A DNA stretch of 64,000 nucleotides, taken from Sedimentisphaerales bacterium (lineage in GTDB: Bacteria; Planctomycetota; Phycisphaerae; Sedimentisphaerales; Anaerobacaceae). The notes beneath the pieces were generated by a model that ran no database searches, was not told the origin of the DNA, and was given only the letters and a program-made list of their open reading frames with translations. Location: assembly GCA_016927855.1 (NCBI GenBank), contig JAFGLV010000031.1, forward strand, positions 62,001-126,000, in the 5' to 3' direction. Both the position numbers and the translations under genes were made by a program. This document shows positions 31,654 to 41,624 of this stretch, piece after piece. Positions within the stretch are counted from its first letter, which is position 1. Every line of letters starts with the position of its first letter.

Positions 31654-33009
31654 GTGGATACTATGACCATGTGCTCCTCGCCGGCAAAGGTGGCGGACTA
31701 CTCGCGCCGAGCCCGGCCGTCTCTCCTTGACGTTATCTTTGCAGTCGTCCTGTTTCTCACCGTGACCGACCTGTATCGTTTCGGCGCCGTCTGGGCTCGC
31801 TTCAATAGCCTGGCGCCGCTCACGGGCGCGTTCGCACTGGCTGCGTTCGTGTACACGCTTCATTACTGCCGATATTCCTGCTTGCCGCTCAGCAGGTGGA
31901 TGGCGTGGACGACCTTCCTGCTTGTTATCCCGATTGCCTCGCTGGTATACAGCCCGAACCCCAATTTCCGGGACGTCGCCTTGCAGGTGTTCTACCTGTC
32001 CCTGCTCTGGGGCAGCAAGGTCTTCTTTTCGCGCCCGGGGACGCGCTCGATCCACGGCATTCTAGTCGACGGCGCCTTGGCTGTAGGATGCGCCGGAGTC
32101 ATTTTGAGCATATTCAAGCCAGAGTTGTTTGCCGCGCTGGCTCAGGTCAATGACAGGGACATGCCTTATTACCACGGCCGAGGGTATGGGTTCTATCTGC
32201 AGCCGAATGTCTGCGCCGCCAGCCTCACGCTTCTTTTCTTCTTGTGGCTATTCGTGCGTAGGCCAAGGCGCACCAGCTATGTTATGGTTTCCCTTACGTA
32301 TCTGTTGACCACAATCCTTACAGGAAGCCGAGCAGGTGTGGTCATGGCGGTGTTTCTGGTGGCCTTCTACCCGCTACTGGCGGGGCCGGGGTGGAACTTG
32401 GCACGTCTTGGAGCACGCATGGTGAGAGTGAGTCTTTTGGGCGGTGTGGGCCTAGCGATTGTCGTAGCTGCCGTATTTTCCGCGGCCCCGCGCCTGGCTT
32501 CAGGTGGCGTTCTCGAAACGCTGAAACGCGTCGGGGGATTACTTGCGTACCGCGAGCTCCTGCAACAAGACGCCTCGGTTCGTGGCAGAGTCGACCACGT
32601 AAAGGACTACATGGTCAAGTGTTACGAACAGCCATTCATCGGATATGGAATAGCGAGCGCTCCTGTCATGCGAGCGCAAGGGTTACTAGAGGCGCCCTCC
32701 CACAACACATTCATCGAATTCGCGTTCACGTATGGCAGCGTTGGCATACTTGCATGGGTTGTTGTGGTCATGATGACTTGGGAGGACTGTCGGCTGCTCC
32801 GCTCGCGCTTCCAATACAAGATACATGTGCTATTCTTCGGCACCTTGGCGCTTGCATGCCTAGCTTCGAACACTGTCCTCGGCAATCGCATCCTCTACGT
32901 TGTTCTTGGCTGGCTGCTGGCGACGAGGTATACATCACAAGCGGCATGGAAGGCCAACAATGCAGCGCTGCCGACGGAGGCAGCAAATGAGAAAGCCACT
33001 GTCGAGTAG
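31654..33009 (+). CDS. O-antigen ligase/polymerase (Wzy_C family)
   Basis: The protein is 451 aa with about ten to twelve membrane helices. The family core is LLTTILTGSRAGVVMAVFLV, and the large periplasmic loop contains VKCYEQPFIGYGIASAPVM and PSHNTFIEFAFTYGSVGILA. It polymerises or ligates the surface glycan on the periplasmic side. The start is uncertain: GTG at 31654, or ATG at 31663 or 31669. No clear ribosome site is present. Confidence 0.88.
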   Translation: MDTMTMCSSPAKVADYSRRARPSLLDVIFAVVLFLTVTDLYRFGAVWARFNSLAPLTGAFALAAFVYTLHYCRYSCLPLSRWMAWTTFLLVIPIASLVYSPNPNFRDVALQVFYLSLLWGSKVFFSRPGTRSIHGILVDGALAVGCAGVILSIFKPELFAALAQVNDRDMPYYHGRGYGFYLQPNVCAASLTLLFFLWLFVRRPRRTSYVMVSLTYLLTTILTGSRAGVVMAVFLVAFYPLLAGPGWNLARLGARMVRVSLLGGVGLAIVVAAVFSAAPRLASGGVLETLKRVGGLLAYRELLQQDASVRGRVDHVKDYMVKCYEQPFIGYGIASAPVMRAQGLLEAPSHNTFIEFAFTYGSVGILAWVVVVMMTWEDCRLLRSRFQYKIHVLFFGTLALACLASNTVLGNRILYVVLGWLLATRYTSQAAWKANNAALPTEAANEKATVE

Positions 33010-33140
33010 GATTTAACTGCTGCAAGCAGTAGCTGATCGTACCTCAGATGATTCCTGTGAGTCGATTGCGCACTCATTCATCGCTGACTTATCCTCAAGA
33101 CGCTAGGCTCAACGCCGAGAGTCTGAAGGGACGATAGACT

Positions 33141-34151
33141 ATGGTGGCCAATGTTGGATTGGTGCCAGATTGTCGACATGGTCTCGGAGGGCCAAGCTCG
33201 TTTCAGAGGAAGCTTCACGGGGAGCTTTCGAAAAGAGGCCTCAAGCCGTGTTATGATCTGGAGCAAGGCGAACTCGATGTACTCATGGTTATCAATGCTA
33301 CGAGGCATCTACCCTACTTGTGGAGAGCGAAGTCCCGAGGTGTGCCCATCATTCAGCGCCTCGGCGCACCATTCCTCTCTAGCACGCACTTGGACATCAG
33401 CTGGGCGTTGCGGATGAGAGCTTGGCTGGGCATGCGCAACATCGTCCATATCCGAGCCCATATAGCGGATAGGATCGTCTATCAGAGTCGTTTTGTGAAG
33501 GAATGCTGGGATCGACTCCATGGAGAAACCAATAAGCCCAGTAGAGTGATCTATAACGGGGTTGATCTCTCTCGGTTCTCTCCGAATGGGCCCAGGTACG
33601 TGTCGAAGGCTGAAGTCTGTATCATAAGTGTCGAGGGCACTCAGAGGGGGCCCGACGATCATCCAGCATTGGCTCTAGCCCAGTCCCTCAGGAACCGAGG
33701 CGTTGATATTGAGCTCCTCCTGTTTGGCCGACCTTTTGGCAACACCGGCATACTCTGGAAGGAGTATCCGTTCGTCCAGTTGCGTGGGGTTGTGCCAAAC
33801 GATGACTTGCCCTTTTTCTACCGGGGTTCGACGCTATATCTTCTAACGGATATTGTCAATGCAGGATGCCCCAACAGCGTCATCGAAGCGCTGGCCTGTG
33901 GCGCTCCGGTGCTCGGTTATGCCCTAAGCGTGCTTCCAGAAATGCTGGATCCCAGCGCTGGGCGATGCGTCCCTGCTGTCGGTGATCCGTGGAAGGGTGT
34001 TGCCCCTGGCAACCTTGATGTCCTGTTAAGTGCCGCACTGGAGATGGTGGCGGACAACCTATCATTTCGCGCGGGGGCTCGAAGGCTGGCGGAGACTCGG
34101 TATGGTCTCACCCACATGGTAGATCGCTACGTCGACTTCTTCTCTCAGTGA
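33141..34151 (+). CDS. Glycosyltransferase family 4
   Basis: The protein is 336 aa, slightly short for the family. The GT-B donor domain is clear: VIYNGVDLSRFSPNG, then GVVPNDDLPFFYRGSTLYLL and CPNSVIEALACGAPVLGYAL. The N-terminal half has the RDIVYQSRFVKECWD-like acceptor side (actual VYQSRFVKECW). It should add a sugar to the lipid-linked repeat unit. No strong ribosome site precedes the ATG. Confidence 0.9.
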   Translation: MVANVGLVPDCRHGLGGPSSFQRKLHGELSKRGLKPCYDLEQGELDVLMVINATRHLPYLWRAKSRGVPIIQRLGAPFLSSTHLDISWALRMRAWLGMRNIVHIRAHIADRIVYQSRFVKECWDRLHGETNKPSRVIYNGVDLSRFSPNGPRYVSKAEVCIISVEGTQRGPDDHPALALAQSLRNRGVDIELLLFGRPFGNTGILWKEYPFVQLRGVVPNDDLPFFYRGSTLYLLTDIVNAGCPNSVIEALACGAPVLGYALSVLPEMLDPSAGRCVPAVGDPWKGVAPGNLDVLLSAALEMVADNLSFRAGARRLAETRYGLTHMVDRYVDFFSQ

Positions 34152-34281
34152 GCACAGACTGTGACGTAATCCCAAGCATCGCTGCTGGGCTGTCTCTGTC
34201 ACCTAATCCCGGAATCGTATCGACCCATGCAGGGGAAGATGAGCAGCCGACAAGTAGACAGGCTTGGTGCAAGGAGACCAT

Positions 34282-35079
34282 GTGACAGGTGTATCTCACA
34301 CGGGGAAGATCATCTGGACGACTGAACATCAGCTGCCTATCGCAGAGCAGTCGATGAGTAGTACCATTGCCTTGGCGGAATGTGATTGCGAAAGACTTGG
34401 TCTGAAAATGGATTCGCGCGGGAGGCTGGTGCTGAAACGCTTTGGGTGGCCCCTGCTGAAAATACGCAACGACCTGCTTGTCGATGGCTTCATCAAGCGG
34501 GAGGTCGGCGGTTTGCTTGCGCAATACCTCCATGAAGATACCGTTCTTCTCGATGTTGGCTGTGGAGATATGAGTCTAAGCCGTTTTCTACCAGTTGACA
34601 TGTGGTACAACGGTTTGGATATCCAAATATCGCAGTTCCACATTGCGAGAGTTCTGAAGAGGAAGCCTCACACGAATCTCGTGTTGGCATCGGCCGCGCG
34701 AATCCCTGTGGAGTCGAACACGGTAACACTTCTCGTAAGCACGGAGACGCTAGAGCACATCAGGCATGTCGATGAGGCTCTCAGGGAGATGCACCGGGTA
34801 GCAACTCCTGGCTCCATCCTCGTTTGCAGCATTCCGAACAATCACTGCCTGAAGTATCAGAAGAAAGGACCTCACCCAGATCATGTGAACAACTGGACCT
34901 TTCAGGGTTTTGCCGATTTCATGGCGAGGCACGGATTCGACATGGTGGAAGGTTACATGAAAGGGTATTGGATTCCGTTGCCAGCGCGCCTTTTCAAGAC
35001 GTCCTACCAGTTGCCGCTGTCATGTCGTGACGAGAGGCTCAACACGAACTTCTTCTATGTGTTCAAGACGATCAAGTGA
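34282..35079 (+). CDS. SAM-dependent methyltransferase (class I)
   Basis: The protein is 265 aa from a GTG at 34282, chosen because AAGGAG lies five bases upstream. A TTG at 34264 is in frame. Motif I reads VLLDVGCGDMSLSRFL, with VSTETLEHIRHVDEALREMH as the motif II region and PGSILVCSIPNNH after it. It may methylate a sugar of the glycan. The gene overlaps nothing and ends eight bases before the next start. Confidence 0.88.
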   Translation: MTGVSHTGKIIWTTEHQLPIAEQSMSSTIALAECDCERLGLKMDSRGRLVLKRFGWPLLKIRNDLLVDGFIKREVGGLLAQYLHEDTVLLDVGCGDMSLSRFLPVDMWYNGLDIQISQFHIARVLKRKPHTNLVLASAARIPVESNTVTLLVSTETLEHIRHVDEALREMHRVATPGSILVCSIPNNHCLKYQKKGPHPDHVNNWTFQGFADFMARHGFDMVEGYMKGYWIPLPARLFKTSYQLPLSCRDERLNTNFFYVFKTIK

Positions 35080-35086
35080 TCCTGAA

Positions 35087-36241
35087 ATGAAGAGACGCAG
35101 TGTCGTCATCTACATGAATCTGGGGCCCTACCACATGGCGCGTCTACGGGCGTTGGCCGAAGTGGTGCCGGACGTCCATGTGGTTGAGGTAGCGGCCGAA
35201 CAGGAGCTTTACCCTTGGAGGCCGAATCGCAACGAACTCGGATTTCCTTTGACGACGCTCTTCGCAAAGCGCGCCTGTGAGGCTGTTCCGGTGCGTGAGC
35301 AGCGTGACGCAATAACGCTTGCACTTTCGCGCATCGATCCCGTTACAGTAATTGTTGCTGGCTATCGCGAGCCCGCCATGCAGACTGCCGCAAGGTGGGC
35401 TTGGAAGAGGCGGCGACCGACTATACTACTGTCTCCCACGACGTATCTCGACCATCCCCGAATATGGTACAAAGAGTGGTTGAAGAGAAAACTCTTGCAG
35501 CGTTACAGCTTGGTTGCAGCTACCGGCGAGCGCGCAGCGGAATACGTGCAGCGACTTGGATTCCCGAAGGACTGCGTCTTTCGCGTCGGCAACGTCATCG
35601 ACAACGACCATTTCTCCCAAACCGCTGTTTCCTCTTCGTGCGTTTCCGCAGAGCAAACACCGTCTCAGATTTCTGCTACCCATTTCCTTACAGTCTCGCG
35701 GCTCTCGCCGGAGAAGAACCTGGGGCGGCTGCTGAGAGCATACGGACAATACCGGCGGGAAGGGGGTGGGTGGGGGCTGGTTCTGGTCGGCAGCGGCCCG
35801 CAAGAGGGCCAACTCCGTGCGCTAGCCGAGGACCTGGGTATTCCGGGCGTTCACTTTCCCGGTTGGAAGGACTATGACGAAGTGCCTTGCTACTACGCCC
35901 GCGCCTCCTGTTTCATTCTGCCGAGCATGTCCGAGACTTGGGGCTTAGTCGTCAACGAGGCGATGACGTGCGGCCTGCCCGTGCTGGTAAGTCGCAACTG
36001 TGGCTGTGTCCCTGAGCTATGTCACGATGGTGAGAACGGCTATGTCTTCGATCCGAACTCGACGGCGGAATTGACGGAACGCATGCTGCGAATCTCAGCG
36101 AGCAATGGCCGTTTGGTGGCCTTTGGTGAAGCGAGCCGCAGGATCATAGCGTCCTTCACGCCCCAGACCTGGGCTGCCGGGCTGAGCGCCTGCATCAACA
36201 AAGTCCTGCAGGAAGGAGGATCATGGACAAGGCAACAGTAA
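35087..36241 (+). CDS. Glycosyltransferase family 4
   Basis: The protein is 384 aa from the ATG at 35087. The N-terminal half begins RRSVVIYMNLGPYHMARLRA. The C-terminal donor domain has FLTVSRLSPEKNLGRLLRAY and ILPSMSETWGLVVNEAMTCG followed by LPVLVSRNCGCVPEL. The E-x7-E type motif is present. It belongs to the glycan assembly operon and overlaps the FkbM gene by 19 bases. Confidence 0.92.
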   Translation: MKRRSVVIYMNLGPYHMARLRALAEVVPDVHVVEVAAEQELYPWRPNRNELGFPLTTLFAKRACEAVPVREQRDAITLALSRIDPVTVIVAGYREPAMQTAARWAWKRRRPTILLSPTTYLDHPRIWYKEWLKRKLLQRYSLVAATGERAAEYVQRLGFPKDCVFRVGNVIDNDHFSQTAVSSSCVSAEQTPSQISATHFLTVSRLSPEKNLGRLLRAYGQYRREGGGWGLVLVGSGPQEGQLRALAEDLGIPGVHFPGWKDYDEVPCYYARASCFILPSMSETWGLVVNEAMTCGLPVLVSRNCGCVPELCHDGENGYVFDPNSTAELTERMLRISASNGRLVAFGEASRRIIASFTPQTWAAGLSACINKVLQEGGSWTRQQ

Positions 36242-37017
36242 TCTCGATGTGTGGGAAGGCGCCTGTTGTTGGAACACTTCTGCGCAAGATCGCCAGGCGG
36301 TATCCGGAAGGTTCTGTTGCGACCATCAGGAATGGTCCCTTGCGGGGTTATCAATGGCGACGCAGCCATCGCTACGTGAGCGGATACTGGCTGGGGATTT
36401 ACGAACTGCCGATTCAGGAGTGCCTTACCCGAGAGCTTAGGCCGGGCGATGTCTTCTATGATATCGGGGCTAATGGGGGCTTCCTTACGCTGCTCGGTTC
36501 GAAGTGCGTCGGTCCAGAGGGCAGGGTTTTCTCCTTTGAGCCGTTGCCTGAGAATATTCGCTCGATTCGCTCACAACTCGAACTCAACGCTACCGAGAAT
36601 TGCGCCATTGTTGAGGCGGCTGTTTCAGATCGCCAGAGCACTATAGCATTCTGCGGTGGTAAGGACACCAGTACGGCACACATAGTGGGCACGAAGGAGG
36701 CGGAAGACGGCGCCGTTGTGCTCTCCGTCGATACCACGTCGCTCGACGACTTCGTCCAAAGAGCCGCAAAACCTGATTTCATCAAGATGGACGTTGAAGG
36801 TGCTGAGTTGCTCGCGCTCAAAGGCGCCCGGCAACTGCTGGAGAGCGATCGCCCACCCAGGATGCTCATCGAATTCCACGGCGAGCAGCTCAAGCAAGAC
36901 TCATGTGCCCTGTTATGCGAGTATGGATACAGCTTCCATTCTCTTGATGGTCGTACGTGTGGCGGCATTCCTGAGGAACGACATGTCCTGTGCCTCCCAC
37001 CGCAATGCAAGGCGTAG
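36223..37017 (+). CDS. FkbM-family methyltransferase
   Basis: The protein is 264 aa. AAGGAGG lies five bases upstream of the ATG inside the end of the preceding gene. The FkbM signature is VFYDIGANGGFLTLLGSKCV, with VFSFEPLPENIRSIRSQLEL and PDFIKMDVEGAELLALKGAR. These enzymes usually O-methylate sugars. Together with the class I methyltransferase upstream it suggests a methylated polysaccharide. Confidence 0.93.
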   Translation: MDKATVISMCGKAPVVGTLLRKIARRYPEGSVATIRNGPLRGYQWRRSHRYVSGYWLGIYELPIQECLTRELRPGDVFYDIGANGGFLTLLGSKCVGPEGRVFSFEPLPENIRSIRSQLELNATENCAIVEAAVSDRQSTIAFCGGKDTSTAHIVGTKEAEDGAVVLSVDTTSLDDFVQRAAKPDFIKMDVEGAELLALKGARQLLESDRPPRMLIEFHGEQLKQDSCALLCEYGYSFHSLDGRTCGGIPEERHVLCLPPQCKA

Positions 37018-37042
37018 CCATCCTCCCTTTTTAGCCAGGACT

Positions 37043-38296
37043 ATGCAGGCAACCGATGTCACAATCGATCCGGCAGTGGGGGAATCTCACAGCAGCCGCT
37101 TGAAGTTGCTTGTCCTGGCGCATGCGAACCGGACAGCGGGGGGTCGGTCAGTGGGGCTCAATGTCATTAGCGCGTTAGCTCGCGCACGGCGCTCTGTCGA
37201 CGTGTTGCCGATTCTGCCCGTCGGGTGTGGCTATGAAACGACGGTCAAGGAATACGGTCTTACCCCCTTTTGGTTTGACCAGCGGGGCAGTCTCATGCGT
37301 CGGTTACTTTTCGACGCCATATTTCTTCCTCGGCACGTTAATGCTGTGAAGGCTGACGCGGTTCTTGGTCTCGGAAATCTTGGGTTGCCAAATCCGCCGG
37401 TACCTCAAGCTATTCTCGTACACGACCCTCACCTCCTCTACCCGCGCCGCCATTACGGCAATGAGCCACCAGCCAGATTGCTGCGGCATGCAGTGCAAAG
37501 ACAGCGGTTCGTGCACTGCCTACCAGCGGCGAACCTCGTTTACTGCCAGACGCGCACTATGGCCCAGCGCCTCCAACGGGCCTTCAGCACAGCGAAGGCG
37601 ATCAAGCTGCTGCCCAACTGTGTGCCAGGCGACGCGCTGCGAGCGCCGGGGGACATCCCGATTCCAGGACAACTGGCGCCATACTCGCAGAAGTGTTGCC
37701 TCATTTGCCTGACACGCTACTATGCGCACAAGAATCTGGAGTTCATTGTCGAGACATTTGATGCCTACAGAGAGTCACTGCGAGACGTCGTTGTGTTTCT
37801 GACCATCTCCGCGAAGCAGGCACCGCAGGCGCGCAGACTCTTGCGCAGAGTGGCGCGGCTCGGCCTGAGCGATCAGATCGTCAATCTTGGGCCGCTGGGG
37901 CAGACCGAGATCCCGGCCTTCTTCCGGCATTGTCACGCTCTGTTGTTCCCCACAAGACTGGAGTCATTTTCGACAACGTACCTGGAAGCGATGTTCTGCG
38001 GGTTGCCGATTCTGACCAGTGATCTTGATTTCGCACACGATGTATGCGGTCCCGCTGCATTGTACTTCGACCCTTGGTCGCCCACGTCGATGAAGCAGGC
38101 CATCCTGCAATTTGCCGGGGATGTGGCTTTGCGTGCGCGACTGGCGGACCTGGGCCGCCAGCGATTGGCGTCGAATCACGGGCGGTCGTGGGAAGACATT
38201 GCTGGCACGCTAGTTTCGGATCTGCGGGAGTTGGTGTTTGCTGACGTCAAACGGGTTGCCGTTGAGGAGTCATGCGAAACAGGCCGATCATCGTAA
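37043..38296 (+). CDS. Glycosyltransferase family 4
   Basis: The protein is 417 aa from the ATG at 37043. A longer frame runs back into the FkbM gene, but its sequence there has no family features. The donor domain reads CLICLTRYYAHKNLEFIVET and then LFPTRLESFSTTYLEAMFCG followed by LPILTSDLDFAHDVC. It ends inside the start of the next gene, overlapping by about 25 bases. Confidence 0.91.
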   Translation: MQATDVTIDPAVGESHSSRLKLLVLAHANRTAGGRSVGLNVISALARARRSVDVLPILPVGCGYETTVKEYGLTPFWFDQRGSLMRRLLFDAIFLPRHVNAVKADAVLGLGNLGLPNPPVPQAILVHDPHLLYPRRHYGNEPPARLLRHAVQRQRFVHCLPAANLVYCQTRTMAQRLQRAFSTAKAIKLLPNCVPGDALRAPGDIPIPGQLAPYSQKCCLICLTRYYAHKNLEFIVETFDAYRESLRDVVVFLTISAKQAPQARRLLRRVARLGLSDQIVNLGPLGQTEIPAFFRHCHALLFPTRLESFSTTYLEAMFCGLPILTSDLDFAHDVCGPAALYFDPWSPTSMKQAILQFAGDVALRARLADLGRQRLASNHGRSWEDIAGTLVSDLRELVFADVKRVAVEESCETGRSS

Positions 38297-39369
38297 CGAG
38301 CGGGACGTGGTCTACCAACATCGGGAATGCTTTCTTCCAGTTGGGGGCACAGTATATCGTGTCGCAGGCGCTGCCCGGACTCCCCGTGCAGTTACTGACA
38401 GACCAGGCAGGGTACTGGCAGTACGGGCCCAAAGTCGAGCCCGGCCTCAGCGCGCGCCTGCTCGATCATGTCGATGCCGAGTACATCGTTCTCAGCGGCA
38501 GCTTGCTGACATACAGCTTCCCGCCTCTGTGGCGCGAATCGTTCAAGATCCTGAAGGAACGCGGGACTCGCGTCGTCCTGCTGGGCGTCGGGCAGTTCGA
38601 CTACAGCGACCGCGAGACGTCACTGTGTCGCGGATTGCTTGAAGAATATCCCCCTCACGCGTTCGTATCGCGTGACGCGACCACGTACGAGAACTTCAAG
38701 GACCTCGCGGTCCATTCTTACGATGGGATTGACAACGCCTATTTCCTGCCGCGCGCTTATCCTGCGGTCAAGCTGGATTATCCGCCCTACATCGTGCTGA
38801 ATTTCGATAAGGGCCCGGAACCGATATGCACGTTGACCGCTGCCAATGGTAGTCCGGTCTGGGGGAGGCCGGGCTACAACCCGTGCCATGTGCCGTTCGA
38901 GGGGGGTACGCTGGACATCCAGTTTCCCGCGCACAAGCGGTTCTTCAGTGATCGCTTCGGCAAGTATTACGGCTACCTTGCCGGCATCAGCGGCCTCAAA
39001 AAGGCCAGGCAGGAACGGCTTGGTCGGTATCTCCTCCTTCGTACAGACCATCAGACCAACCCTCTGTGCCACCGCAAGCTCTACTACGGTCCTGGGGCGT
39101 TTGCCATGGACGTGCCGTACGGCTACTTCGCCCTGTACGGCAATGCAGCACTTACTCTGAGCGACCGCATTCATGCGTGCGTGGTGACCATGGCGTACGG
39201 GGGAACGGCCATGCTCTTCTCCAAGAGCCCCCGCGCGCATATCATCGAGCGTGTCGGCGCGACCACCATCTTTCAGCACCCGACGACGCTTGACCAGGCC
39301 CGCTTGGATCAGATGCGCAATGACGAAATCGCCTTCCTGGCATCGGTCCTGGAGGGACATTCCCCATGA
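38272..39369 (+). CDS. Polysaccharide pyruvyl transferase-family protein
   Basis: The protein is 365 aa. It opens with the family-like SGTWSTNIGNAFFQLGAQYI and has ALTLSDRIHACVVTMAYGGT near the C-terminus, the conserved S-x-R-x-H block. These proteins transfer pyruvyl groups to sugars, adding negative charge, though some act as glycosyltransferases. The stop overlaps the ATG of the following GT2 gene (ATGA). Its GC content is higher than in the genes before it. Confidence 0.82.
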   Translation: MRNRPIIVTSGTWSTNIGNAFFQLGAQYIVSQALPGLPVQLLTDQAGYWQYGPKVEPGLSARLLDHVDAEYIVLSGSLLTYSFPPLWRESFKILKERGTRVVLLGVGQFDYSDRETSLCRGLLEEYPPHAFVSRDATTYENFKDLAVHSYDGIDNAYFLPRAYPAVKLDYPPYIVLNFDKGPEPICTLTAANGSPVWGRPGYNPCHVPFEGGTLDIQFPAHKRFFSDRFGKYYGYLAGISGLKKARQERLGRYLLLRTDHQTNPLCHRKLYYGPGAFAMDVPYGYFALYGNAALTLSDRIHACVVTMAYGGTAMLFSKSPRAHIIERVGATTIFQHPTTLDQARLDQMRNDEIAFLASVLEGHSP

Positions 39370-40142
39370 AAATCTCCATTGTTACCGTCTGCTTCAACTG
39401 CGCCGATACCATCGAGGGTACGCTGGCCAGTGTCTTGAACCAAGCCCACGAGAATATCGAGTATGTCGTTGTGGACGGCGGCTCGACCGATGGGACGCAG
39501 ACCGTCGTCACCGCCCTGAACGGCCGGGTTCGCAAGTTCATTTCCGAGCCCGACCACGGCATCTACGACGCCATGAATAAGGGCATCGGCCTGGCCGAAG
39601 GCGATTTCGTCGGGTTCCTCAACGCCGATGATCTCTACGTCGATGAGAAGGTGATTTCGGACATCGTCGCCGCCGCCGCCGCGCAAGAGGCCGACGCCGT
39701 CTATGGCGATCTGCTCTACGTGCGGCGTGACAACATCGATAAAGTCGTCCGCTACTGGAAGACCGGCCAGTATCTGCCCGGGGCCTTCCGCCTGGGCTGG
39801 GTGCCGCCGCATCCGACCTTTTTCTGCCGCCGGGAGCTGCTCGAGACGTTCGGCGGCTTCGATGCGAACTACCGGATCGCCGGCGACTTCGAGCTGATGC
39901 TGCGCCTGATCGAAAAGCACCGCATCCGCACGGCCTACGTCCGCCGTCCCCTGGTTCGCATGCGCGTCGGCGGCCGGGCCAATACCATCGGCGGTATGTG
40001 GTGCGGCAACCGCGAGATCCTGCGCGCCTTCGCCGCCAACGGCATCCGACCCTCCCCCAGCTTCTTCCTGCGCAAACCCCTCTCCAAGCTCGCCCAACTG
40101 GGCAAGCGGCCCGCCCGGGCCGTGCCGCGCCCTACAGTCTGA
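39366..40142 (+). CDS. Glycosyltransferase family 2
   Basis: The protein is 258 aa. The GT-A fold is clear from the start: MKISIVTVCFNCADTIEGTL, then EYVVVDGGSTDGTQ with the metal-binding region GDFVGFLNADDLYVDEKVIS, and GGFDANYRIAGDFELMLRL. It is coupled to the pyruvyltransferase by a four-base overlap. It is the last gene of the assembly operon before a repeat region. Confidence 0.94.
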   Translation: MKISIVTVCFNCADTIEGTLASVLNQAHENIEYVVVDGGSTDGTQTVVTALNGRVRKFISEPDHGIYDAMNKGIGLAEGDFVGFLNADDLYVDEKVISDIVAAAAAQEADAVYGDLLYVRRDNIDKVVRYWKTGQYLPGAFRLGWVPPHPTFFCRRELLETFGGFDANYRIAGDFELMLRLIEKHRIRTAYVRRPLVRMRVGGRANTIGGMWCGNREILRAFAANGIRPSPSFFLRKPLSKLAQLGKRPARAVPRPTV

Positions 40143-40319
40143 CGGTCTTACCGTCCTACAGTCCGACAGTTTCACGGTTTGACGGTCTGACTGTACGACG
40201 GTCTCACCGTCTTACAGTTTTACGGTCTGACAGTCTGACAGTCCAACGGTGCTCACCGTCTGACGGTTTTCCCGCTTCCCGCTTTCCGCTTTCCGCGCCT
40301 CGCTTCTCACGCTTCGCGC
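40143..40319. repeat. Simple-repeat DNA with direct repeat copy 1 (40201-40267)
   Basis: Variants of TACGGTCTGACAGTC follow one another here. The segment 40201-40267 is repeated at 42961-43027 with one mismatch in 67 bases. No gene is visible. Confidence 0.88.
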
Positions 40320-40348
40320 TTGCATGATTTGCATGGGGGCTGCATAAT
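40320..40348 (+). promoter_or_regulatory. Promoter giving a leaderless DUF4143 ATPase transcript
   Basis: TTGCAT (40320-40325) and CATAAT (40343-40348) are 17 bases apart. The ATG at 40355 lies six bases after the -10 box. Confidence 0.7.
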
Positions 40349-40354
40349 ATCTGC

Positions 40355-41557
40355 ATGTGGATAACCCGAGATTGCGAATCGTTGGTCCGGCGCATGGCGG
40401 GCCAGTTCCCGGCCGTACTGGTCACCGGGGCCCGGCAAGCGGGCAAGACGTCGTTGCTGCGCTACCTTTATCCGAACGCTTCGTATCTGACGTTGGATCT
40501 GCCGAGCAACGCCGAGGCGGCCCGGACCGCCCCGGATGCGTTGTTGGAGAAGTACCCCGAGCCGGTCATTGTCGATGAGATTCAGTATGCGCCTTCCTTA
40601 TTGCGGCATCTGAAGGTGCGGATCGACCAGGACCGCTCGCCCGGGCGGTACCTGCTGACGGGCTCGCAGGTGTTCGCGCTGATGGCGGGCGTCTCCGAGA
40701 GTCTGGCGGGCCGTTGCGGCGTGTTGAATCTGCCCACGCTTTCGCACGCCGAGCTGCTCGGGGCGGGCCAGTCGCTCAGCGAGAGAGCGTACATCTTCCT
40801 GGGAGGATATCCGCAATTGCACGTGGGTACGGAGGCGGAGCTGTGGTTTCCCGCGTATGTGGCGACCTACCTGGAGCGGGACGTGCGGAACGTGCTGCGC
40901 GTGGTGGACTTGCAGGATTTCAACCGGTTCCTGCGGGCCTGCGCGCTGCGGACGGCCCAGGTCGTCAACTATTCGGACCTGGCGCGGGACACCGGCATTT
41001 CGCCCAATACCGCGCGCAAGTGGTTGGGCCTGCTGCAGACCTCAGCCGTGATCGCCTTGGTCGAGCCGTATTTCGGCAATCGCACCAAGCGGCTGATCAA
41101 GGCGCCGAAGCTGATGTTCCTGGATACGGGATTGGCGGCGTTTCTGGGCGGGTTTGCCGCCCCAGATGACCTCTTCGACTCCAGTTACGTCGGCGCGTTC
41201 TGGGAGTCGCACGTCTTCGGGCAGGTGTTGAGGCTGTGCGCCGCGCGGGGCATGGCGGCGTCGGTGAATTATTGGCGGACGGCCGGCGGCCAGGAGGTGG
41301 ACCTGGTCATCGAGCGATCCGCCGACGCGCTGGTGGCCGTGGAGTGCAAGTGGAAGGAGCACCCTGACGCCGGCGATGCGGCGAGTTTGCGCGGGTTGGA
41401 AGCCGTGGAGAAGGGTCGGGTCAGAGAGAAGCTCCTCGTCTGTCGGGCGCCGGTCCCTTACCGGCTTTCGGACGGCACGTGGGTGGTAAGTGTCGCCGAA
41501 CTGCTCAAGCGTTTGCCCCCCAAAGGCCGACGCGACGCGAGCCGCGACGCCGTTTGA
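40355..41557 (+). CDS. AAA-type ATPase with DUF4143 domain
   Basis: The protein is 400 aa. Walker A is VTGARQAGKTSLL near residues 23-35, and Walker B is EPVIVDEIQYAPSLL. The sensor-like RYLLTGSQVFALMAGVSESL follows. The C-terminal DUF4143 part has a nuclease-like fold (GGQEVDLVIERSADALVAVE then CKW), with the D-x-E-x-K pattern of PD-(D/E)XK enzymes. The role of these common ATPases is not well known. A second member follows at 41683. Confidence 0.9.
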   Translation: MWITRDCESLVRRMAGQFPAVLVTGARQAGKTSLLRYLYPNASYLTLDLPSNAEAARTAPDALLEKYPEPVIVDEIQYAPSLLRHLKVRIDQDRSPGRYLLTGSQVFALMAGVSESLAGRCGVLNLPTLSHAELLGAGQSLSERAYIFLGGYPQLHVGTEAELWFPAYVATYLERDVRNVLRVVDLQDFNRFLRACALRTAQVVNYSDLARDTGISPNTARKWLGLLQTSAVIALVEPYFGNRTKRLIKAPKLMFLDTGLAAFLGGFAAPDDLFDSSYVGAFWESHVFGQVLRLCAARGMAASVNYWRTAGGQEVDLVIERSADALVAVECKWKEHPDAGDAASLRGLEAVEKGRVREKLLVCRAPVPYRLSDGTWVVSVAELLKRLPPKGRRDASRDAV

Positions 41558-41624
41558 CTGTCAGACCGTCTCGGCGCTTTCCGCTTCGCGCGCTTCGCTT
41601 CCCGCCCCACCTACTGAGCATAAA